Assembly: GCA_964450715.1 (NCBI GenBank)
Contig: CAYVFC010000242.1
Span: forward strand, 1 to 6,393
DNA length: 6,393 bases
Direction of reading: 5' to 3'
DNA from: CAYVFC01 sp964450715
GTDB lineage: Bacteria; Myxococcota_A; Polyangia; Polyangiales; JAFGIB01
The position numbers were made by a program, and so were the translations under genes. The notes under the pieces are model-generated. The model was not told where the DNA came from. It saw only the letters and a program-made list of their open reading frames with translations, and searched no databases. Position 1 is the first letter of the stretch, and each line of letters opens with the position of its first letter. Below are positions 1 to 4,321 of the stretch, piece after piece.

Positions 1-56
1 TCCGCGAGGGCGGCCGCACCGTGGGCGCCGGCGTCATCAGCAAGATCATCGAGTAA
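1..56 (+). CDS. tuf: Elongation factor Tu, C-terminal end (partial)
   Basis: The frame starting at base 3 reads REGGRTVGAGVISKIIE and then TAA (54-56). This is the invariant C-terminus of EF-Tu, the GTPase that delivers aminoacyl-tRNA to the ribosomal A site. Only the last 17 residues, the final strand of domain III, are inside the window; the rest lies to the left. The position upstream of tRNA-Trp and secE matches the tufB copy found beside secE-nusG in many Proteobacteria. The stop codon is 2 nt before the probable rpmG start, so the two genes are probably cotranscribed and translationally coupled. Confidence 0.93.
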   Translation, partial: REGGRTVGAGVISKIIE

Positions 57-58
57 CG

Positions 59-214
59 GTGGCGGAGCGGTTGCGCGTAGTACTGGTCTGCACGAAGTGC
101 GGAGCGCGAAACTACCGGACGACCAGGTCGCGCAAAGCGGAGAACACGAGGTTGCGTTTAAAGAAATTCTGCCCGACGTGCAGACAGCATACCGAGCACG
201 GCGAGTCGAGGTAG
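59..214 (+). CDS. rpmG: 50S ribosomal protein L33, zinc-ribbon type
   Basis: This 51-residue basic protein contains the L33 pattern RVVLVCTKCGARNY near the N-terminus, then RLRLKKFCPTCRQHTEH near the end. It has two CxxC pairs (C11/C14 and C38/C41), so this is the zinc-binding form of L33, a small 50S protein near the E site. I chose GTG 59 because it follows the tuf stop by 2 nt and has a weak GAG at 51-53. A TTG at 71 would give the shorter form starting MRVVLVC, but GGAG lies only 3 nt before it. The gene lies between tuf and tRNA-Trp, as in several deltaproteobacterial and Gram-positive genomes. The product is certain; the start is less so. Confidence 0.9.
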   Translation: MAERLRVVLVCTKCGARNYRTTRSRKAENTRLRLKKFCPTCRQHTEHGESR

Positions 215-234
215 CGAGGAGGAGCGGGAACCGA

Positions 235-310
235 AGGCCAGTAGCTCTAACGGTAGAGCGCCGGATTCCAAATCCGAGGGTTGTGGGTTCGAATCCCTCC
301 TGGCCTGCCA
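235..310 (+). tRNA. tRNA-Trp, anticodon CCA
   Basis: The 76-nt cloverleaf has a perfect 7-bp acceptor stem (AGGCCAG 235-241 with CTGGCCT 300-306), discriminator G307 and an encoded CCA (308-310). The D stem is GCTC/GAGC (244-247 with 256-259). The anticodon loop TTCCAAA carries CCA at 268-270, the tryptophan anticodon, with purines after it. The T loop is TTCGAAT (288-294). Two pairs are non-canonical: C261-A277 at the base of the anticodon stem (27-43) and T284-T298 in the T stem (50-64). The tRNA sits 20 nt after rpmG and upstream of secE, a conserved position, and is probably cut from a longer tuf-rpmG transcript because no promoter is evident in the 20-nt gap. Confidence 0.96.
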
Positions 311-313
311 AAA

Positions 314-327
314 GGTCTCTTTAAAAA
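314..327 (+). promoter_or_regulatory. boxA-like antitermination element
   Basis: GGTCTCTTTAAAAA begins 4 nt after the tRNA 3' end. It contains CTCTTTAA (317-324), identical to the centre of the E. coli rrn boxA TGCTCTTTAACAA, and agrees at about 10 of 13 positions overall. In rrn operons boxA RNA binds NusB-S10 and supports antitermination; spacer boxA elements can also follow a tRNA. A role here, between tRNA-Trp and secE-nusG, is inferred. The element is short and A/T-rich, so a chance match remains possible. Confidence 0.35.
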
Positions 328-375
328 CACGGACTTTCTGAGGAAACGGAAATAGAGAGGCAAATTCAGTAGCTT

Positions 376-406
376 TTGACTGGTAACGGGGTTGGAAAGG
401 TGTAAG
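376..406 (+). promoter_or_regulatory. possible sigma-70-type promoter upstream of secE
   Basis: TTGACT (376-381) matches the -35 consensus at five of six positions. The best -10 candidate is TGTAAG (401-406), four of six, but the spacer is 19 nt, longer than ideal. E. coli secE-nusG has its own promoter in the equivalent gap, which makes a promoter here reasonable. The match is weak. Confidence 0.22.
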
Positions 407-446
407 TTCGCCCACGCCCCGCCCATCCCCGAATCCCTGGATACCG

Positions 447-863
447 ATGGCCGAACGAGATACCAGCTTACAACCCAAAACCCTCGGACTACAGAGGTGG
501 GTGCTGTTCGCCTTCCTGGCTACGGGCGTCTTTCTGCTCTGGTTTCTAGATAGGCTGACGACGACTATATGGACACTGCTCTCCGACAGCTTCGTCTCCG
601 TTCCAGAGCCGGACGGCTATGGCACCCTGATCACCGTGGGCTCGGCGGTCGTGGCCGCGGTAACCGCCCTGAGCCTGTACCGACACCAGGGCATCAACCG
701 CATGACCATCGACGTGGTCGCCGAGCTCTCGAAGGTGACCTGGCCGGCGCGTAAGGAGATTTCCTACTCGACCGTGGTCGTCATTATCACCTCCATCGTA
801 GCGGCTCTCATACTCGGTACGTTCGATACCGTTTGGTCGACCATTACGGATTTGATCTACTAG
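447..863 (+). CDS. secE: Protein translocase subunit SecE, three-helix form
   Basis: SecE is the essential inner-membrane subunit that clamps SecY in the SecYEG channel. The 138-residue product has three hydrophobic segments, at about 18-37, 59-78 and 107-131. The family signature VAELSKVTWPAR (91-102) forms the amphipathic cytoplasmic helix just before the last membrane segment, and this part is the universally conserved core. The two extra N-terminal helices are as in E. coli SecE (about 127 residues) and Myxococcus-type SecE, whereas most other bacteria have a single-helix SecE of 60-70 residues. ATG 447 is the first start before TM1; its ribosome site is poor (only GGA about 7 nt upstream). 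nusG follows after 8 nt. Confidence 0.96.
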   Translation: MAERDTSLQPKTLGLQRWVLFAFLATGVFLLWFLDRLTTTIWTLLSDSFVSVPEPDGYGTLITVGSAVVAAVTALSLYRHQGINRMTIDVVAELSKVTWPARKEISYSTVVVIITSIVAALILGTFDTVWSTITDLIY

Positions 864-871
864 GAAAGACC

Positions 872-1867
872 GTGAACAGCGACAACGGCGAAAGAGCGCC
901 CGTGCAAGGCGTCGAAATCGAAGAGAAAAAAGCCGACCTTCCGCCGGAACAGAACGCGGTCGAGCAGGGATCCGAGGCTGCTGTTCCGACCGATCTAGGG
1001 CCGGACGCGGTGCAGACACCGGACGCAGTAAACGCTGCCGCCGAAGCAGGCGAGACCGCCAAATCGAGAGAGACCGAGCCCGCGGTGTCGTACGCGCAAC
1101 CGTCCATGCCGGTACCGGATGAGATCACTACGAAGACCGAATCGTATCCGGCCGAAGCCGGTGAACCCGAGGGTGCCATGGAAACCGCGCCGGCGCCGGC
1201 GCAGGACGACCAGCAGCAACGAGCGGCTATTGCGGTAGAACCGGTACCGGCGCAAGACGACCAGCAGCAGGACTCGGCCGCGATACCCGAGGCGGACGGC
1301 CGGGCCGCAGCCGAAAGTGCCGCGACCGGCGGCGCGACCAAGCACAGGTGGTACGTGGTACACGTCTACTCCGGCTACGAGCAGAAGGCCCGGCGCTCCT
1401 TGCTGGAGCGCATCAAGCAGGCCGGCATGGAGAGCGCCTTCGGCGAGGTCCTCATCCCCACCGAAACGGTGCAGGAGACGCGCGGCAAGAGCTCCCGGCT
1501 CACCTCCAAGACTTTCTACCCGGGCTACATTTTCGTTCAGATGAGCATGAATGATCACGCCTGGCACTTGGTCCGCGACACGCCCAAGATCACCGGGTTC
1601 GTCGGCGGCCGTTATCCGCGGCCCGTACCCGCCCCCGAGATCGCGTCAGTCGTACAGCAGGTGGAGGAAGGCGCGGCCAAGCCCAGGCCGCAGGTGCAGT
1701 TCGAACAGGGCGATCAGGTGCGCGTGATAGACGGCGCCTTCGCCAACTTCACGGGCGCGGTGGAAGACGTCAAGCCCGAGAAACAGAAGGTCCGAGTACT
1801 GGTCTCCATCTTCGGGCGCGCCACGCCGGTGGAGCTGGATTACTCGCAGGTGGAGAAGACGGCCTGA
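872..1867 (+). CDS. nusG: Transcription elongation/antitermination factor NusG with long acidic N-terminal extension
   Basis: NusG binds the RNA polymerase clamp through its NGN domain and contacts Rho or S10 through its KOW domain. The conserved core is residues 157-331: NGN begins HRWYVVHVYSGYEQKA and includes KTFYPGYIFVQM, and the KOW motif is GDQVRVIDGAFANFTG (from about 280). The core alone is 175 residues, the normal NusG length. Before it lie 156 extra residues rich in Ala, Glu, Pro and Gln, with about 32 acidic and 8 basic residues and no hydrophobic segment, so probably disordered. PAQDDQQQ occurs twice (109-116, 126-133). GTG 872 is chosen because AGGA (862-865) lies 6 nt upstream; an upstream ATG at 833 inside secE has no such support. 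ATG 1178, with GAGGG 4 nt upstream, could give a 229-residue form. Confidence 0.95.
   Translation: MNSDNGERAPVQGVEIEEKKADLPPEQNAVEQGSEAAVPTDLGPDAVQTPDAVNAAAEAGETAKSRETEPAVSYAQPSMPVPDEITTKTESYPAEAGEPEGAMETAPAPAQDDQQQRAAIAVEPVPAQDDQQQDSAAIPEADGRAAAESAATGGATKHRWYVVHVYSGYEQKARRSLLERIKQAGMESAFGEVLIPTETVQETRGKSSRLTSKTFYPGYIFVQMSMNDHAWHLVRDTPKITGFVGGRYPRPVPAPEIASVVQQVEEGAAKPRPQVQFEQGDQVRVIDGAFANFTGAVEDVKPEKQKVRVLVSIFGRATPVELDYSQVEKTA
1196..1270 (+). repeat. Two-copy 24-nt direct repeat inside the NusG extension
   Basis: Copies at 1196-1219 and 1247-1270 differ at 2 of 24 positions, both third codon positions. Each encodes PAQDDQQQ. The start-to-start distance is 51 nt (17 codons), so the repeat is in frame. 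The pattern suggests growth of the low-complexity segment by an in-frame duplication. Confidence 0.85.
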
Positions 1868-1884
1868 AGGCCCGAGGGATCGAG

Positions 1885-2337
1885 ATGGCTACCAAGAAGA
1901 AGAAGGTTATCGGAGAGATCAAGCTGCAACTTCCGGCTGGACAGGCCAACCCCTCGCCGCCCGTCGGTCCCGCGCTCGGTCAGCACGGCGTGAACATCAT
2001 GGGTTTCTGTCGGGACTTCAACGCCAAGACCCAGAGCCAGGCCGGTATGATCATCCCGGTCGTGATCACGGTCTATACCGACCGTTCCTTTTCTTTCATC
2101 ACCAAGACCTCTCCGGTATCAGTTTTGATAAAGAAAGAGCTCGGCCTGACCATCGGCGGCAAACCGGGCTCTGGCTCGCCGAGGCCGAACAAGGAAAAGG
2201 TGGGAAAGCTCACCCTGGATCAGGTTCGCAAGATCGCAGAAGTCAAGTTGCCAGACACCAATGCGGCCAGTGTAGAGGCCTGCATGAACAACGTAATCGG
2301 CACCGCCCGCTCCATGGGAGTCGAGATCGCCGAATAA
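1885..2337 (+). CDS. rplK: 50S ribosomal protein L11
   Basis: L11 binds the GTPase-associated region of 23S rRNA at the base of the L10-L12 stalk and takes part in factor-dependent GTP hydrolysis and the stringent response. The 150-residue product carries the proline-rich N-domain motif NPSPPVGPALGQHGVN (from about residue 22) and the C-domain end GTARSMGVEIAE, which normally binds rRNA. It is a little longer than E. coli L11 (142), with a few extra residues at the N-terminus and around GKPGSGSPRPNKEKVG. ATG 1885 has GAGGG (1874-1878) 6 nt upstream. The gap to nusG is only 17 nt, so there is no room for a separate promoter and cotranscription with nusG is likely. Confidence 0.98.
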   Translation: MATKKKKVIGEIKLQLPAGQANPSPPVGPALGQHGVNIMGFCRDFNAKTQSQAGMIIPVVITVYTDRSFSFITKTSPVSVLIKKELGLTIGGKPGSGSPRPNKEKVGKLTLDQVRKIAEVKLPDTNAASVEACMNNVIGTARSMGVEIAE

Positions 2338-2346
2338 CGAGGCAAC

Positions 2347-2381
2347 CGGTGGTAGGTCCTCGGGGACCGCCTGGACCACCG
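2347..2381 (+). promoter_or_regulatory. RNA hairpin just upstream of the rplA ribosome binding site
   Basis: The outer stem pairs CGGTGGT (2347-2353) with ACCACCG (2375-2381), 7 bp. The inner stem pairs GGTCC (2355-2359) with GGACC (2364-2368) around a TCGG loop. The structure ends 1 nt before the strong rplA Shine-Dalgarno AAGGAGG (2383-2389). TCCTC (2357-2361) could instead pair with GAGGA (2386-2390), covering that site. Autogenous control by L1 is the obvious hypothesis, but I could not match an L1 rRNA-mimic motif with confidence. Confidence 0.5.
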
Positions 2382-2394
2382 TAAGGAGGAAGTG

Positions 2395-3093
2395 GTGAAG
2401 GCCGCTAAAAGACGTGTCGAATCGGTGCAAAAGGTCGACCGCAACAGACGGTACACGCTGAACGAGGCCTGCGATCTGGTCAAACAGACCAGTTTCGCCA
2501 AGTTCGACGAAAGCGTGGATCTGGCGGTTCGGCTGGGCGTCAATCCCAAGCATGCCGACCAGATGGTGCGCGGCGCCATCGTGCTCCCGCACGGCATCGG
2601 CAAGGTCAAGCGGGTACTGGTCTTTGCCAAGGGAGAGAAGGCAACCGAGGCCGAGCAGGCCGGGGCCGACCACGTCGGCGCCGACGAGCTGGTCAAGAAG
2701 GTCGGCGACGGCTTCTTCGATTTCGATACAGCCATCGCCACCCCGGACATGATGGGCCAGGTGGGACGCCTGGGGCGCATCCTGGGACCGCGCGGACTGA
2801 TGCCCAACCCCAAGGTCGGAACGGTCACCATGGATGTCAGCAAGGCCGTCAAGGAAGCCAAGGCGGGCAAGATCAGCTTCCGGGTAGAGAAGGCGGGAAT
2901 CGTCCACGCGCCAGTCGGCAAGCGCTCGTTCGAAGCCGACAAGCTGGTGGACAACATCCGCATCCTGGTGGGCGCGCTGGTCAAGGCCAAGCCTTCGACC
3001 GCCAAGGGCGTCTATCTGCGTAGCATCACCGTCAGCACCACCATGGGCCCCGGCATCAAGATCGATCCCGCTACCATCGGGACCGAGGCGTAG
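2395..3093 (+). CDS. rplA: 50S ribosomal protein L1
   Basis: L1 forms the mobile stalk beside the E site and in many bacteria represses its own operon by binding mRNA. The 232-residue product is close to E. coli L1 (234). Recognised segments are KFDESVDLAVRLGVNPKHAD, VRGAIVLPHGIGK (58-70) and LGPRGLMPNPKVGTV (130-144) at the domain II junction, and a C-terminal KGVYLRSITVSTTMGPGI typical of domain I. Two adjacent GTG codons are possible starts. GTG 2395 lies 5 nt after the strong AAGGAGG, while GTG 2392 is only 2 nt away, so 2395 is preferred; the choice adds or removes one residue. The preceding gap contains a hairpin that may regulate translation. Confidence 0.97.
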   Translation: MKAAKRRVESVQKVDRNRRYTLNEACDLVKQTSFAKFDESVDLAVRLGVNPKHADQMVRGAIVLPHGIGKVKRVLVFAKGEKATEAEQAGADHVGADELVKKVGDGFFDFDTAIATPDMMGQVGRLGRILGPRGLMPNPKVGTVTMDVSKAVKEAKAGKISFRVEKAGIVHAPVGKRSFEADKLVDNIRILVGALVKAKPSTAKGVYLRSITVSTTMGPGIKIDPATIGTEA

Positions 3094-3104
3094 GAGCGAC
3101 CGCC

Positions 3105-3644
3105 ATGATCAGAGAGCAGAAAAAGCAGCAGATCGAAAAGGTTCGCGACCGCTTCTCACGCGCCATGTCGGCGGTGCTGGTCGACTTCCGCGGGCTGGAC
3201 GTGGCCTCGGCCACCGAGCTGAGAGGCGAGTTTCGCAAGCTGGGCGTCGAGTACCGGGTGGTGAAGAACACCATCGTCCGGCTGGCGCTTCAGGGAACCG
3301 ACCTGGAAAAGGACGAGGTGCTCAAGAAGAACCTGACCGGGCCCACCGGCATCGCCTGGAGCTTCGAGGACCCCTCGTCCGCCGCCAAGGTAATCAAGAA
3401 ATTCCGTGAGGGGGAGAACAAGGCCGAGAAGCTCCAGGTCAAGTGCGGGGTGCTCGACAACGAGGTGATGCCCGCCGAGAGCGTCGAATCGGTGCTGGCG
3501 ACTCTGCCCAGCAAGGACGAGATGCGGGGCATGCTGCTGGCGCAGCTGCAGGCACCGGCGCAGAGCCTGCTCAGGCAGCTGCAGGCATCGGCGCAGAATT
3601 TCAGCTACTTGCTGGATGCTCGTAAGCGCCAGCTCGAGGGGTAA
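3105..3644 (+). CDS. rplJ: 50S ribosomal protein L10 with three C-terminal 11-residue L12-binding repeats
   Basis: L10 anchors the L7/L12 stalk to 23S rRNA next to L11. The N-terminal globular part shows VLVDFRGLDVASATELRGEFRK and YRVVKNTIVRLAL, standard for L10. The 179-residue length exceeds E. coli L10 (165). The extra length is in the C-terminal helix that binds L12 dimers, which reads as three 11-residue units: LLAQLQAPAQS (144-154), LLRQLQASAQN (155-165) and FSYLLDARKRQ (166-176). Thermotoga-type L10 has three such sites and E. coli two, so six L12 copies per ribosome are inferred. ATG 3105 has AGGAG (3092-3096) 8 nt upstream, overlapping the rplA stop. The rplA-rplJ gap is only 11 nt. 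Confidence 0.97.
   Translation: MIREQKKQQIEKVRDRFSRAMSAVLVDFRGLDVASATELRGEFRKLGVEYRVVKNTIVRLALQGTDLEKDEVLKKNLTGPTGIAWSFEDPSSAAKVIKKFREGENKAEKLQVKCGVLDNEVMPAESVESVLATLPSKDEMRGMLLAQLQAPAQSLLRQLQASAQNFSYLLDARKRQLEG
3542..3597 (+). repeat. In-frame 23-nt direct repeat in the L12-binding helix of rplJ
   Basis: Copies at 3542-3564 and 3575-3597 differ at one base (C/T). The start-to-start distance is 33 nt, exactly the 11-codon unit of the L10 C-terminal helix. Both copies encode the QLQA(P/S)AQ part of units one and two. Confidence 0.85.
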
Positions 3645-3662
3645 ACGGTTGGTCAGAGGTGT

Positions 3663-3695
3663 TTTCGCGGTCCACCGAATACGGTGGGCCCGAAA
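3663..3695 (+). promoter_or_regulatory. Strong RNA hairpin in the rplJ-rplL gap
   Basis: GGTCCACCG (3669-3677) pairs with CGGTGGGCC (3682-3690): 9 bp with one G-U pair and an AATA loop. Beyond a bulged C3668, TTTCG (3663-3667) pairs with CGAAA (3691-3695), giving 14 bp in total. No T tract follows, so it is not an intrinsic terminator. It may act in mRNA processing, stability or the high translation of rplL relative to rplJ. The structure is read directly; the function is inferred. Confidence 0.6.
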
Positions 3696-3764
3696 CCGAG
3701 TAGTGGTTGGTAATCGAGGTTGTGCCGTTCGTTGCGGCTTAGAAAAAGGGTACGGAGATATTCG

Positions 3765-4148
3765 ATGGCAAACATGACCCAGGAACAAATGGTGGAGGAG
3801 CTGAGCGGCTGGACCGTGATGGAGGTAGCCGGGCTCGTCAAGGCGCTGGAGGAGAAGTGGGGCGTGTCCGCGGCGCCCGTGACCGTGGCCGGCGCCGCCG
3901 GTCCGGCGGCCGGGGCGGCCCCGGCCGAGGAAGAGCAGACCGAGTTCACCGTCGAGCTGACCGCGGGTGGCGACAAGAAGATCCAGGTCATCAAGGTGGT
4001 GCGCGAGGTCACCTCTCTCGGTCTGGCCGAGGCGAAGAAGCTGGTCGAGGAAGCTCCCAAGGCGGTAAAGGAAAACGTTTCCAAGGAAGAAGCCGAGGAG
4101 CTCAAGAAGAAGCTGGAAGAAGCGGGCGCAACGGTTACGCTCAAGTAG
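3765..4148 (+). CDS. rplL: 50S ribosomal protein L7/L12
   Basis: L7/L12 is the multicopy acidic stalk protein that recruits and activates translational GTPases. The 127-residue product has the expected three parts. The N-terminal dimerisation and L10-binding domain (about 1-35) includes VAGLVKALEEKWGVSAAP. A flexible Ala/Gly/Pro hinge follows (about 36-57, with GAAGPAAGAAPAEEE). The C-terminal domain (about 58-127) has KKIQVIKVVREVTSLGLAEA and ends EEAGATVTLK, the factor-binding surface. ATG 3765 is preceded by GGAG (3754-3757) with 7-nt spacing. In-frame upstream codons such as TTG 3720 would add unrelated arginine-rich residues. A strong hairpin lies in the 120-nt gap before it, and a structured 173-nt gap separates it from rpoB. 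Confidence 0.98.
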   Translation: MANMTQEQMVEELSGWTVMEVAGLVKALEEKWGVSAAPVTVAGAAGPAAGAAPAEEEQTEFTVELTAGGDKKIQVIKVVREVTSLGLAEAKKLVEEAPKAVKENVSKEEAEELKKKLEEAGATVTLK

Positions 4149-4207
4149 GTAGTGCCTGAAAAAGAGCTCATCCAGGGTGATACGGGCTGCGATCGTCGTT
4201 CGCGGGA

Positions 4208-4260
4208 CGGCGCCGAGGGGCGCCGATCCGCCGCGTCGATGGGCGGAACAGGGATTTTTT
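4208..4260 (+). terminator. Possible partial terminator/attenuator between rplL and rpoB
   Basis: Two hairpins lie side by side: CGGCGCC (4208-4214) with GGCGCCG (4219-4225) around GAGG, and TCCGCC (4227-4232) with GGCGGA (4242-4247). A T6 tract follows at 4255-4260. Seven bases separate the second stem from the T tract, longer than in a canonical intrinsic terminator, so any termination would be partial. E. coli has a known attenuator in the same gap that lowers rpoBC expression relative to rplJL. Confidence 0.4.
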
Positions 4261-4274
4261 GTCTTAAGGATGGC

Positions 4275-4298
4275 GTCGCCACCCGGCCGGGTGGCGAC
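4275..4298 (+). repeat. Perfect 24-bp palindrome upstream of rpoB
   Basis: GTCGCCACCCGG (4275-4286) is followed without a spacer by its exact reverse complement (4287-4298). As RNA it would form a stem of 10 bp with a GGCC loop. It ends 23 nt before the rpoB start and 11 nt before the GGGAG ribosome site. No T tract follows. It could be an RNase III-type processing site, part of an attenuator, or a protein operator. Confidence 0.8.
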
Positions 4299-4321
4299 AA
4301 GAACGCTTCGGGAGTCAGCAG

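Noticed and set aside
97..324. 75-residue plus-strand frame over rpmG and the tRNA
   Set aside because: It is out of frame with rpmG and runs through the tRNA; no ribosome site or family supports it.
387..421. Possible stem CGGGG/CCCCG before secE
   Set aside because: Only 5 bp pair around a large loop with poor internal pairing; too weak to call.
158..478. 106-residue minus-strand frame containing RRDSNPQPSDLESGALPLEL
   Set aside because: This is the well-known spurious translation of the antisense strand of a tRNA gene, here tRNA-Trp.
3707..3760. Possible internal promoter before rplL
   Set aside because: TTGGTA and TTGCGG can be proposed as -35 boxes, but no acceptable -10 lies at a suitable distance.
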